A DNA stretch of 14,810 bases from Cellulomonas sp. (GTDB lineage Bacteria; Actinomycetota; Actinomycetes; Actinomycetales; Cellulomonadaceae). The notes beneath the pieces are model-generated. The model did no database searches. It saw only the letters and a program-made list of their open reading frames with translations, and was not told the DNA's origin. The stretch spans positions 1 through 14,810 of the forward strand of contig DAIDJQ010000065.1 of NCBI GenBank assembly GCA_027451305.1, in the 5' to 3' direction. This document shows, piece by piece, positions 6,554 to 14,282 of the stretch. Position 1 is the stretch's first letter; each line of letters opens with the position of its first letter. The position numbers and the translations under genes were made by a program.

Positions 6554-7600
6554 CTATCCCGCAGCCGTCCACCGTTCGTGGGCGGCGAGCTTGAGGTAGA
6601 GGTCCTCGAACATCAGCCGGGTGTCGAGGCGGGTGAGCACGCGGATCGAGCGGCCGTCCGGGTCGGCGACGAACTCGCCGTCGGGCCCGATCCGCGGTGC
6701 GGGCCGGTCCACCGACTCGCACGAGCCGGGGTCCGGCTCGAACACCGTCTGCAGCGCCGTCAGCAGCACCAGCGGCTGGTCGCCGAGCACGTACGTCTCG
6801 CGGCGGCCGCCGAGCAGGCCCGCGACCAGGTCGAGGACGGCGGCCACCTGCCCGTGCAGGTAGTCGCCGAGGGCACCCGCGCCGCCGACGCGGTCCCGCA
6901 GCTCCGCCGTCGACACCAACGCCTGCCGGTAGGTGGACCGCGGCACCTGCCACAGCGGCACCCGCGAGGCGAGCACCACACGGGCCGCCACCAGGTCGAT
7001 GCCGAGGTTGTACTCCGGTGTGGGGTTGCCCGGCGGCGGCACCGCCACCGCCGGGTCCTCGGCACCGCCGATCCAGACCACCGTGAGCCTGTCGGCGACG
7101 TCGGGTGCGAGCAGCAGCGCTGACGCCACCTCGGTGAGGCCGCCGCCGCACGCGACGAACAGCGGCTGGTCGGTGTCGGTGCGGCGCGCCTCGGCGACGA
7201 TCCGGTCCACGCCGGCCGACGGGCGCGGTGTGCGCTCGTCCTCCAGCCCGAGCTCGCTCCCGACGACGAGCACGTCGGACAGGTCGACCCGGAGCACCTC
7301 CGCCAGGCCGGCAAGCCGCTCGGCGCCGTGCCGGGCTGCATGGGGCCCCGGGTCGAAGGGGTCGCCGGGTCGCAGGTGCGAGCTGATCACGGCCCGCAGG
7401 TCGACGGACGGCGACAGCAGGTGGTGGGCCAGCTGCACCAGGTCGTCGGGGTCGCCGGCGAAGTCGTTGTCGACGATCACCCGGATGGCGGGCCGCTCGG
7501 CCGGCACCCACGGCGGGACCGGACCGAGCCACCGCACGCCGCCGGTGCCCGCGTGCGGGTCGTGGTTCGCGGGGGCCGCGGCCGGGCGGGCGTCGTGCAC
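6554..7600 (-). CDS. Nucleoside hydrolase family protein (IUNH superfamily)
   Basis: This 348-residue protein belongs to the inosine-uridine nucleoside hydrolase superfamily, whose members cut the N-glycosidic bond of ribonucleosides using bound calcium. GTG at 7598-7600 is chosen because GGAGG lies 8 bases before it; GTG at 7613-7615 is an alternative. The N-terminal metal-binding motif is [10 protein letters not shown] (44-53), two residues longer than the usual DxDxGxDD. A family-typical EYNLGID stands at 196-202, with Asn198 as the likely substrate/metal residue. The C-terminal His-Asp position reads Gly273-Asp274, so the usual His seems replaced. It has no signal peptide. It is the last gene of the Dpp-type importer operon, 17 bases behind the DppF-like gene, so its substrate may be what that importer carries. 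True substrate unknown. Confidence 0.82.
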   Translation of the reverse strand: MHDARPAAAPANHDPHAGTGGVRWLGPVPPWVPAERPAIRVIVDNDFAGDPDDLVQLAHHLLSPSVDLRAVISSHLRPGDPFDPGPHAARHGAERLAGLAEVLRVDLSDVLVVGSELGLEDERTPRPSAGVDRIVAEARRTDTDQPLFVACGGGLTEVASALLLAPDVADRLTVVWIGGAEDPAVAVPPPGNPTPEYNLGIDLVAARVVLASRVPLWQVPRSTYRQALVSTAELRDRVGGAGALGDYLHGQVAAVLDLVAGLLGGRRETYVLGDQPLVLLTALQTVFEPDPGSCESVDRPAPRIGPDGEFVADPDGRSIRVLTRLDTRLMFEDLYLKLAAHERWTAAG

Positions 7601-7617
7601 CTGGTCGTCCTCCACGG

Positions 7618-8541
7618 TCAGGCGACCGCGCCTGCCTGCTCGTCCTGCTCGGCCTGCACGGCGACCAGCCGCAGCCGGTCCGCCCGCCGCTTGGCCTGCA
7701 GGGCCGGGTCCGGCACCGGCGCGGCCATCCAGAGCCGCTGGGTGTACGGGTGCTCCGGCTCGGACGTCACCTGCGCGGTCTGGCCCCACTCGACGATCTC
7801 GCCGTGGTACATCACCGCGACCCGGTGGCTGACGTGCCGCACCACCGACAGGTCGTGGGTGATGAACAGGTACGCCACGCCCGTCCGCTCCTGGATCTCC
7901 ACGAAGAGGTCGAGCACGCGGGCCTGCGTCGACAGGTCGAGGGCGGACACCGGCTCGTCGCAGATGATCAGTCGCGGCGAGAGCGCCAGCGCCCTGGCGA
8001 TCGCCACGCGCTGCCGCTGCCCGCCGGAGAACTCCCGCGGCAGCCGGTTCAGCGCGTCGGACGGCAGCCGCACCTGGTCCAGCAGCTCGCGCACGCGGGC
8101 GGTCGCCTCGCTGCGGGGCACGTGCCGGGCGGTGAGCGGCTCGGCGAGGATGTCGCCGATGGTCATCGACGGGTTCAGCGACGTGTAGGGGTCCTGGAAG
8201 ACCACCTGGATCTCGCTGCCCATGCGGCGCCGCGTGCCGCGGTCCACCTGGGCGATGTCCGTGCCGTTGTACAGGATCTGGCCGGAGTGCACCGGGGCCA
8301 GGCCGAGCACCGCGCGGCCGAGGGTCGTCTTGCCGGAGCCGGACTCGCCCACGAGGCCGACGCACTCCCCCGGCCGGATGTCGAGGCTGACCGACTTCAG
8401 CACGCGCACCTTCTGCGTGCGATGACCGGGCCGCGGGTACTCCACGACGAGGTCGCGCACGTCCAGCAACGGTGCGGGGCCCGCGGACGTGCCGGGCGTG
8501 GACCCGGCGGGGACGGCCGGGGTGGTGGGGACGGTGCTCAT
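7618..8541 (-). CDS. ABC transporter ATP-binding protein, DppF/OppF-like
   Basis: This is a 307-residue ATPase that would power the Dpp-type importer together with the ATPase half of the fused gene upstream. Walker A is GESGSGKT (65-72), the ABC signature is SGGQRQR (172-178), Walker B is LIICDEP (191-197), and the switch histidine is His229 (ITHD). The oligopeptide-family C-terminal motif [16 protein letters not shown] (264-279) identifies the OppF/DppF subtype. The start ATG overlaps the upstream stop as ATGA (8538-8541), and GGAGG lies 7 bases before it. The tail after residue 290 is short, and no Cys cluster typical of Fe-S-bearing OppF/DppF proteins is seen. Confidence 0.94.
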   Translation of the reverse strand: MSTVPTTPAVPAGSTPGTSAGPAPLLDVRDLVVEYPRPGHRTQKVRVLKSVSLDIRPGECVGLVGESGSGKTTLGRAVLGLAPVHSGQILYNGTDIAQVDRGTRRRMGSEIQVVFQDPYTSLNPSMTIGDILAEPLTARHVPRSEATARVRELLDQVRLPSDALNRLPREFSGGQRQRVAIARALALSPRLIICDEPVSALDLSTQARVLDLFVEIQERTGVAYLFITHDLSVVRHVSHRVAVMYHGEIVEWGQTAQVTSEPEHPYTQRLWMAAPVPDPALQAKRRADRLRLVAVQAEQDEQAGAVA

Positions 8542-10352
8542 CGCCGAGCCTCCGCGGTGGCGGTACCGGCCTGCGCCGGGACGGTGTACGGGGCGCGGAT
8601 CGCCTCGTCGGACAGGATCGCGCCGAACAGCTGGCGCGTGTACGGGTGCTGCTGGCCGCGGAACACGTCGCCGACCTGGCCGGCCTCGACGATCACGCCC
8701 TCCTGCATCACCGCGACGCGGTCGCACAGGTCCGCGACCACCCCGAAGTTGTGGGTGACCAGGATCAGGCCCATGCCCAGGTCCGCCTGCAGGCTGCGCA
8801 GCAGGTCCAGGATCTCGGCCTGCACCGTGACGTCCAGCGCGGTGGTCGGCTCGTCGGCGATCAGCAGGTCCGGCTCGCAGCTGATGGCGCCGGCGATGAG
8901 CACGCGCTGGGCCATGCCGCCGGACACCTCGTGCGGGTAGGAGCGCATGGTGCGCGCCGGGTCCGGGATGCCCACGCGCTCGAGCAGCCCGATCGCCCGC
9001 TCGGTGGCCTTCGCCTTGGAGAGCCCCAGGTGCAGCCGCATCGGCTCGACCAGCTGGTGGCCGATGGTGAACGACGGGTCGAGGTTGCTCATCGGCTCCT
9101 GCGGCACGTACGCGATGCTGGCGCCGCGCAGGCGGGTCATCGCCCGCTGCGACAGCGTCGCCAGGTCCTCGCCCTTCCACAGCACCCGGCCGTGCGTGAT
9201 CGCACCGCCGTCCGCGAGCAGCCGCATCACGCCGAACGCCGTCTGCGTCTTGCCGGAGCCGGACTCGCCGATCAGGCCGAGCACCTCCCCCGCCCGCACG
9301 TCGAACGTGACGCCGTGCACCACCTCGGTGGTGCCGCGGGCCGAGGAGTAGCCGATGCGCAGGTCCCGCACACGCAGCAGCACGTCCGCGTCGTCACCGG
9401 GCAGCGTCGCCGCCGAGCCCTGCGGCGCGGGCGCCGCCGCGACGGGGGCTGCGCCCTTGCGCGCCTTGCGGCGCTTGGCGGCGGACGTGTTCTCCAGGGC
9501 GTCCCGCAGCGAGTTGGCCACCAGGGTCAGCGCGAGGCAGACCAGCGCGATCATCAGGCTCGGCCAGAGCAGCAGGATCGGCTGCTGGTAGATCTTGCCG
9601 AAGCCGTCGTTCAGCATCGAGCCCCAGGTGGGGATGATCATGTCGCCCAGACCGAGGAACTCGAGACCGGCCTGGATGGCGATGGACACCGAGGCGATCG
9701 AGGCGACCTGGATGATGATCGGCGCCCGGACCACGCGCAGCACGTGCCGGAAGATGATGCGCGCGTCCGAGAGACCGGCCACCCGGGCTGCGTCCACGTA
9801 CAGCTCGCCGCGCACGGCCTGCACGGTGCTGCGCACCAGCCGGAACACCGAGGCGGACAGCAGCACGCCGAAGATCGCCATCGCCCACCAGGCCGAGGTG
9901 CCGATCACCGAGCGGGCCGCGAGCAGCACCACCATGCCGGGCAGCGCCATCAGGATCGCGGCCGCCCAGGAGGACAGGCCGTCGAACCAGCGGCCGAAGT
10001 AGCCGGCGAACAGGCCGGACACCCCGCCGAGCACCACCGCCACGACCACCGCGAGCGCGGCGCCGAGCAGGCTGAACCGCGAGCCGAACAGGAGCCGGGC
10101 CAGCACGTCGCGGCCCGAGCTGTCCCCGCCGAGCAGGTGGTCGCTGCTGGGCGAGGCCAGCACGTCGGACAGCGAGGTCGTGTTCGGGTCGTGCTGGGCC
10201 AGCAGGGGGGCGAAGACCGCCGCGAGCACGACGAGTGCGAGGAAGACCAGCGCGGAGATCCCGAGCGGGTCGCGGACCAGCCGGTGCCACAGCGAGGGCG
10301 CCGGAGCGGCCGGGTTCGCGACGACCGGCTGGGTGGAGGGGGTGGTGGTCAT
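8538..10352 (-). CDS. Fused ABC permease/ATPase (DppC-like plus DppD-like)
   Basis: One 604-residue protein joins two subunits that are usually separate. Residues about 1-285 are a DppC-type permease. It has a first helix at about 32-52, the conserved [21 protein letters not shown] at 72-92, and the EAA loop near 185-210 ([20 protein letters not shown]). A Lys/Arg then Ala/Pro-rich linker spans about 290-320. Residues about 323-604 are a DppD-type ATPase: Walker A GESGSGKT (362-369), signature VSGGMAQRV (476-484), Walker B LLIADEP (496-502), His534 in the switch, and [12 protein letters not shown] near the end. The ATG at 10350-10352 overlaps the upstream stop as ATGA. No stop or frameshift separates the halves. 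Such permease/ATP-binding fusions are known in actinobacteria. Confidence 0.93.
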   Translation of the reverse strand: MTTTPSTQPVVANPAAPAPSLWHRLVRDPLGISALVFLALVVLAAVFAPLLAQHDPNTTSLSDVLASPSSDHLLGGDSSGRDVLARLLFGSRFSLLGAALAVVVAVVLGGVSGLFAGYFGRWFDGLSSWAAAILMALPGMVVLLAARSVIGTSAWWAMAIFGVLLSASVFRLVRSTVQAVRGELYVDAARVAGLSDARIIFRHVLRVVRAPIIIQVASIASVSIAIQAGLEFLGLGDMIIPTWGSMLNDGFGKIYQQPILLLWPSLMIALVCLALTLVANSLRDALENTSAAKRRKARKGAAPVAAAPAPQGSAATLPGDDADVLLRVRDLRIGYSSARGTTEVVHGVTFDVRAGEVLGLIGESGSGKTQTAFGVMRLLADGGAITHGRVLWKGEDLATLSQRAMTRLRGASIAYVPQEPMSNLDPSFTIGHQLVEPMRLHLGLSKAKATERAIGLLERVGIPDPARTMRSYPHEVSGGMAQRVLIAGAISCEPDLLIADEPTTALDVTVQAEILDLLRSLQADLGMGLILVTHNFGVVADLCDRVAVMQEGVIVEAGQVGDVFRGQQHPYTRQLFGAILSDEAIRAPYTVPAQAGTATAEARR

Positions 10353-11290
10353 GACACGCGCGCCTTCGGGTTGAGCCAGCCCTGCGCGATGTCGATCACG
10401 AGGTTGACGACGATGACGATGATGGCGACCACCACGACGACGCCCATGATCACCGGGATGTCGCCCTGCGTGGTGGAGGAGACGGACAGCGAGCCCAGCC
10501 CCGGGATGGCGAACACCTGCTCGATGACGACGGCGCCGCCGAGCAGCCCGACGAAGAGCAGGGCCAGCACCGACAGCGCAGGGCCGGCCGCGTTGCGCAG
10601 CACGTGCTCGAGCACCACCCGGCGCTCCGACAGCCCGCGGCTGCGCAGCGTGCGCACGTAGTCCTGACGCAGGCCGTCGATCATCGAGCCCCGCACCTGC
10701 TGGGCCACACCGGCGACCGCACCGATCGTCAGGGCGACCACCGGCAGCGTGATCGCGGTGGCCCAGCCGCCCAGCGAGTCCTGCGGCCGGGTGTAGCCGG
10801 TGGGGGCGAACCAGGCCAGGTCGATCGCGAAGACCAGCACGAGCGCCAGCGCGATGAGGTAGTTGGGGATCGCGGCGCCGACCAGCGACAGCACCTGCAG
10901 CGTGCGGTCCACCCAGCCGCGCCGGACCGCGGCCCAGACGCCGACCGCCGTGGCCACCACAGCCGAGATCAGCACGGAGATGACCACCAGCGAGAGCGTG
11001 ACGCCCAGCCGCGCGGCCAGCAGCTGGGTGACGGGCGCACCGGAGAACCACGACGTGCCGAGGTCACCGCGCACGGCGCCGAGCAGCCAGTGCCAGTAGC
11101 GGGTGGCGAGCGGCTGGTCCAGGCCCAGCTCGTGCGCCTTGAGCTGCACCGCCTGCGCCGAGGCGTTCTGCCCGAGCAGGTTGCGCGCGATGTTCGCCCC
11201 GGTCAGGTAGATCAGGCCGTAGGCGAGGGTGCTGATGACGAACAGCATGGCGACGCCCGAGGCGACGCGACGGGCTAGGAACTTCAGCAC
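10349..11290 (-). CDS. ABC transporter permease, DppB/OppB-like
   Basis: This 313-residue inner-membrane permease pairs with the permease half of the downstream fusion. GTG at 11288-11290 is chosen because GAGGAG precedes it by 5 bases and the protein then begins MLKFLARRVASGVAMLFVIS, the usual DppB N-terminus. An upstream in-frame ATG at 11347 would start inside the intercistronic hairpin. A periplasmic loop follows helix 1 (about residues 31-95). The cytoplasmic loop YVRTLRSRGLSERRV (211-225) is the EAA-like coupling motif. Family-typical FAIPGLG stands at 260-266. The stop overlaps the next start (ATGA), so the permeases and both ATPases are translated as a coupled chain. Confidence 0.94.
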   Translation of the reverse strand: MLKFLARRVASGVAMLFVISTLAYGLIYLTGANIARNLLGQNASAQAVQLKAHELGLDQPLATRYWHWLLGAVRGDLGTSWFSGAPVTQLLAARLGVTLSLVVISVLISAVVATAVGVWAAVRRGWVDRTLQVLSLVGAAIPNYLIALALVLVFAIDLAWFAPTGYTRPQDSLGGWATAITLPVVALTIGAVAGVAQQVRGSMIDGLRQDYVRTLRSRGLSERRVVLEHVLRNAAGPALSVLALLFVGLLGGAVVIEQVFAIPGLGSLSVSSTTQGDIPVIMGVVVVVAIIVIVVNLVIDIAQGWLNPKARVS

Positions 11291-11315
11291 TGGGTCTCCT
11301 CGATGAGTCCGCAGG

Positions 11316-11350
11316 GCCGTGGGGCGGGTGGGGGTCACCCGCCCCACGGC
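11316..11350 (-). terminator. Perfect 15-bp intercistronic hairpin behind the Dpp-type binding-protein gene
   Basis: GCCGTGGGGCGGGTG (11316-11330) and CACCCGCCCCACGGC (11336-11350) pair perfectly around a 5-base loop. The stem starts 6 bases after the binding-protein stop codon and ends 25 bases before the DppB-like start. With no T-run, it probably acts as partial terminator or mRNA 3'-end stabiliser, raising binding protein over the membrane parts. The equivalent hairpin at 853-890 holds the same position in the other operon. Confidence 0.75.
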
Positions 11351-11356
11351 TGCCGG

Positions 11357-12892
11357 TCAGGACGCCGGCTGGATCAGGTAGAGGTACGGCGTGGTGTTGT
11401 CCGCCGCCATCGTCACCTTGGTGCCCGGCTTGCTCAGGAACAGGTTGTCGATCCGGAAGAACGGCGCGAACCACGCGTTCTCCGTCATGTACGTGTTGAG
11501 GCTCTTGGCGGCCGCAGCAGCGTCGGCGTCGCTCCCGCTCTGCATGGTCGCGAAGAGCTTGTCAGCCTCCGGCGACTCCGTGTGGAACGGGTTGAACGTC
11601 GCCTTGGGCACCAGCGCCAGCTGGGCGAACTGCCAGTCGTTGGCCGAGGCGAGCTGCATCCAGCTGCTGGTGAACTTGCCGCCGAGCAGGTCGGTGATGA
11701 AGTTGCTGCCGACGTCGGTGTACTTCACGGTGATGCCGACGGCGCCGAGCTCCTGCTGGATGGTGGTGAGCAGGCTCTGGTTGATCAGCGAGGCCGACGG
11801 CATCGTCAGGGTGAAGCCGTTGGGGTAGCCCGCGTCGGAGAGCAGCTGCTTGGCCTTCGCCGGGTCGTACGTGTAGTACGAGTCGAGCGAGGCGTCGTAG
11901 CCGGCCGTGGCCTTGCCGAAGACCGAGCTGGTCACCGTGCCGTTGCCGCCCTCGATGGCCTTCAGGATGCCGGCGCGGTCGATGGCGTAGTTGATCGCCT
12001 GGCGCACCTTCACGTTGCCGAGCGCCGCGTCCTGCTTGCCGTCACGGTCGTAGAAGATCAGCCCGGACCAGTCGAGCTGCGACTTGTTCACGGTGTAGCC
12101 GGCCTTCTGCACCTGCGGGAGCGAGGAGAAGTCGGAGAACGCCGAGGCGTCCAGCTGACCGCCCTGGACCGCGTTCAGCAGCGCGGTGGGGCTCTCGTAG
12201 TAGTTGATCGTCAGCGTCTTGTAGACGTGGTACGAGGTGTCCCAGTAGTTCGGGTTCTTCTCGAACACGTACTTGGAGCCGACCACGGTCTTGGCGGTGT
12301 CCAGCGTGTACGGGCCGGTGCCGACCGGGTTGGTCTTGGCGTCGGCCGCGGTGAGCTGCTTCGGCGACTCCATGAAGCCGAGCGAACCGGTCAGCCAGCG
12401 GGTCAGCATCGGGTCCGGGGCGGACAGCGTGAACACCACGTGGGTGGCGTCCGGCGCCGTCACGCCGGAGATGTACTGGGCGTTGGACAGGTCCGGGGTG
12501 GACGAGGCCTTGAACGCCTTGACGTTGGCGACGACGGCGTCCGCGTTGAAGTCGGTGCCGTCGGTGAACTTGATGCCGGACCGCACGGTGAGGGTCAGCG
12601 TGGTGCGGGCCGAGTCGTAGGACCAGTCGGTGGCCAGGCCGGGCACCAGCTTGCCGGTGCCGTCCTGGCGGATCAGCGTGTCGTACACCGCGTCGAAGTA
12701 GTCGACGTAGTGGGCGATCGACAACCCGTTCACGTCCCAGGACGCGGGGTACGAGACGTCACCGAGCGTGAGCGTGTCGGAACCACCGGCAGCTGCACCG
12801 GTGGTGGCCGAGCCGGAGCCGGCTCCCCCCGAGCAGGCGGCCAGGAGCAGCAGCACGGCGGTCGAGCCGGCGGCGAGGAGCCGTTTGCGCAT
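11357..12892 (-). CDS. ABC transporter substrate-binding lipoprotein, family 5 (DppA/OppA type)
   Basis: This 511-residue extracellular binding protein is the first gene of the Dpp-type operon. ATG at 12890-12892 is chosen because AAGGGAG lies 6 bases before it; the ATG two codons upstream would touch that site. The lipoprotein signal runs MRKRLLAAG, then a Leu-rich core, then LAAC with Cys20. The mature part shows family 5 traits: YDTLIRQDGTGKLVPGLATDW early on, GIKFTDGTDFNADAVVANVK, NPVGTGPYTL, VFEKNPNYWD, and VRQAINYAIDRAGIL. Family 5 proteins bind peptides, nickel, or in several bacteria oligosaccharides. The flanking LacI regulator and GH42 gene favour a sugar-type ligand here, but that is inference. 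A strong hairpin separates it from the permease gene. Confidence 0.93.
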   Translation of the reverse strand: MRKRLLAAGSTAVLLLLAACSGGAGSGSATTGAAAGGSDTLTLGDVSYPASWDVNGLSIAHYVDYFDAVYDTLIRQDGTGKLVPGLATDWSYDSARTTLTLTVRSGIKFTDGTDFNADAVVANVKAFKASSTPDLSNAQYISGVTAPDATHVVFTLSAPDPMLTRWLTGSLGFMESPKQLTAADAKTNPVGTGPYTLDTAKTVVGSKYVFEKNPNYWDTSYHVYKTLTINYYESPTALLNAVQGGQLDASAFSDFSSLPQVQKAGYTVNKSQLDWSGLIFYDRDGKQDAALGNVKVRQAINYAIDRAGILKAIEGGNGTVTSSVFGKATAGYDASLDSYYTYDPAKAKQLLSDAGYPNGFTLTMPSASLINQSLLTTIQQELGAVGITVKYTDVGSNFITDLLGGKFTSSWMQLASANDWQFAQLALVPKATFNPFHTESPEADKLFATMQSGSDADAAAAAKSLNTYMTENAWFAPFFRIDNLFLSKPGTKVTMAADNTTPYLYLIQPAS

Positions 12893-13121
12893 TCCCATCT
12901 CCCTTGATGTGGGCCTGAGCCCCGCGCGGCGGTCATGCTGATCGCCGCTGTGCGAGTGCATGTCTAGTCAAGCCTTGGTGCCACATTCACTGTGACGTAT
13001 CAGTGACGCTACGTGACGATCACCGATCTGTGCAAGCCCCATGAGGCCCACGCGGGTCACGTTTCGGCCACGCGGGCGCCGACACGCCGGTGGTCGCGCT
13101 CCCGCACGGACCTGCCGTCCG
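12893..13121 (-). promoter_or_regulatory. Upstream control region of the Dpp-type operon
   Basis: These 229 bases hold no gene. They are less GC-rich around 12960-13030, as promoters often are. GTGACG occurs three times in phase at 12992, 13003 and 13013, 11 and 10 bases apart. CACTGTGACGTATCAGTG (12988-13005) is an imperfect palindrome centred on CG, symmetric at 14 of 18 positions, and resembles a LacI-family operator. CCACGCGGG occurs at 13048 and 13068, 20 bases apart. I could not assign -35/-10 boxes with confidence. A weak 6-bp stem at 13106-13122 touches the regulator's stop codon. Confidence 0.6.
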
Positions 13122-14120
13122 TCAGGTGGACTGGCGACGGACGAGCCGGGCCGCGACGGCGGCGACGACCGGTGCGGTGTCGCCGCGCAGGGCCGCGAGG
13201 AGGGCCTGCGACATCGCCACCGCGATCGCCGGGACGTCGATGTTGACGCTCGTCAGCGGCGGGCTGGCGAAGGGCGCGAGCGGCACGTCGTCCACGCCGA
13301 TCACGGCGAGGTCGTCGGGCGCCGTCAGACCGAGGATCCGCATCCCGGCCAGCAGCGCGAAGGCCTGCTCGTCGTTGTAGGCGCAGATGCCCGTGACGCG
13401 GCCGTCCGACCGCTCGCCCACCCAGGGCGCGATCGCCGCCGCGGCGCCGGTCGCGTCCAGCGGGAGGGTGATCACCACCGGCTCGGGGAGCCGCGCCGCG
13501 GCAAGCACCTCGCGCACACCGGCGAGCCGGCGGTCGTAGAAACCGGCCACCCGGCCCTCGACGGGGGCGGCGTAGCCGAGCCTGCGATGACCGCGTTCCA
13601 GCAGGTGAGCGGCCTGCAGCCGGCCGATCCCGACCTCCGGGACGGTGATCACCCACGGCCCCGCCTCGTCCAGCAGGCCCTTGATCACCGGGATCCCGGC
13701 GGCCGCCATGGCGGCCTCGGGCTCGGGACCGAACGCGGCGAGGTTCGCCACCGCGGCCGGCATGATCTCCCGCCAGGCGCGCTCGAGCATCGCCGGGTCA
13801 CGGTGCCGCCGGAACACCACCGAGTACCCGTGCGGCTCCAGGTCGTCCGCCACCTCCTCGATCAGGGCGGCGATCGCCGCGCCCACGGGGGCGTCCGGCA
13901 GCACGATCATGACGGTGCTGCTGGTGCCCTTGCGCAGCGCCCGCGCGGCGGCCGAGGGCGCGTAGCCCAGGTCCTCGACGGCCGCGAGCACCCGGTTGCG
14001 GGTCGCCTCGGAGATCGTCTGGTTCGCGTTGTTGTTCAGCACGTAGCTCACCGTGCTCTGGGACACCCCGGCGGCACGCGCGACGTCCTTCGCCGTGACC
14101 CTTCCCTCGCGCGTCGCCAT
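13122..14120 (-). CDS. LacI-family transcriptional regulator (between the Dpp-type operon and the GH42 gene)
   Basis: This 332-residue repressor is encoded upstream of the Dpp-type operon on the same strand and divergent from the GH42 beta-galactosidase gene, so it probably controls one or both. The helix-turn-helix is at about residues 8-30 (VTAKDVARAAGVSQSTVSYV), followed by the hinge SAAARALRKG (56-65). The effector-binding domain follows, with the typical ICAYNDEQAFALLAGM and LAVIGVDDVPLAPFASPPLTSV near the end. The ATG at 14118-14120 is preceded by GGGGGAG at about 9 bases. Its recognition helix (SQSTVSYVLN) differs from that of the other regulator (APITVSRVAN), so the two should read different operators. 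The effector is unknown; a galactoside or its product is an inference from neighbours. Confidence 0.93.
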   Translation of the reverse strand: MATREGRVTAKDVARAAGVSQSTVSYVLNNNANQTISEATRNRVLAAVEDLGYAPSAAARALRKGTSSTVMIVLPDAPVGAAIAALIEEVADDLEPHGYSVVFRRHRDPAMLERAWREIMPAAVANLAAFGPEPEAAMAAAGIPVIKGLLDEAGPWVITVPEVGIGRLQAAHLLERGHRRLGYAAPVEGRVAGFYDRRLAGVREVLAAARLPEPVVITLPLDATGAAAAIAPWVGERSDGRVTGICAYNDEQAFALLAGMRILGLTAPDDLAVIGVDDVPLAPFASPPLTSVNIDVPAIAVAMSQALLAALRGDTAPVVAAVAARLVRRQST

Positions 14121-14282
14121 CGTCGCCGTCTCCCCCTCCCGGACCTCGGCGAGCCGCCCTCGGCATGCCGGACCTACTTGCTGAATCGTATGAGTGAAGT
14201 GTATGCATGGACCTCCGGCGGACGACGAGGAACTGCCGAAGGGGTTGCGGGCGACGGCGCCGCACCGAGCGGAGGATCACCG
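14121..14282. promoter_or_regulatory. Divergent promoter region between the second LacI gene and the GH42 gene
   Basis: These 162 bases separate two divergent starts. The AT-richer core is 14175-14210. On the plus strand, TTGCTG (14178-14183) with TATGCA (14202-14207) at 18 bases spacing is a possible GH42 promoter. The element CGTATGAGTGAAG (14187-14199) matches CGTATCAGTGACG (12996-13008) upstream of the Dpp-type operon at 11 of 13 bases, and could be a shared operator. GGAGG at 14271-14275 is the GH42 ribosome site. Promoter boxes are weak, and the motif match could be chance. Confidence 0.45.

Noticed and set aside
6554..8365. A possible 603-residue fusion of the nucleoside hydrolase with an upstream domain
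   Set aside because: The frame is open upstream only by chance. The upstream part lies in another frame of the DppF-like gene and encodes nothing recognisable; GTG 7600 has a clear ribosome site.
8472..10661. A 729-codon plus-strand open frame opposite the fused permease/ATPase gene
   Set aside because: Its translation is low-complexity His/Arg/Gly/Gln-rich with no domain. It is the antisense shadow of a well-recognised ABC gene in GC-rich DNA.
8538..11051. An 837-residue form of the fused permease/ATPase
   Set aside because: The extra N-terminal part overlaps the DppB-like gene in another frame and is not protein-like. The ATGA overlap at 10349-10352 marks the real start.
13048..13076. CCACGCGGG repeated 20 bases apart as a regulator site
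   Set aside because: GC-rich 9-mers recur easily here and the repeat is far from the operon start. It is noted inside the control region but not claimed as a site.
14161..14170. Perfect 10-bp palindrome CGGCATGCCG as an operator
   Set aside because: Short GC palindromes are common at this base composition, and no second copy was seen in the other control regions.
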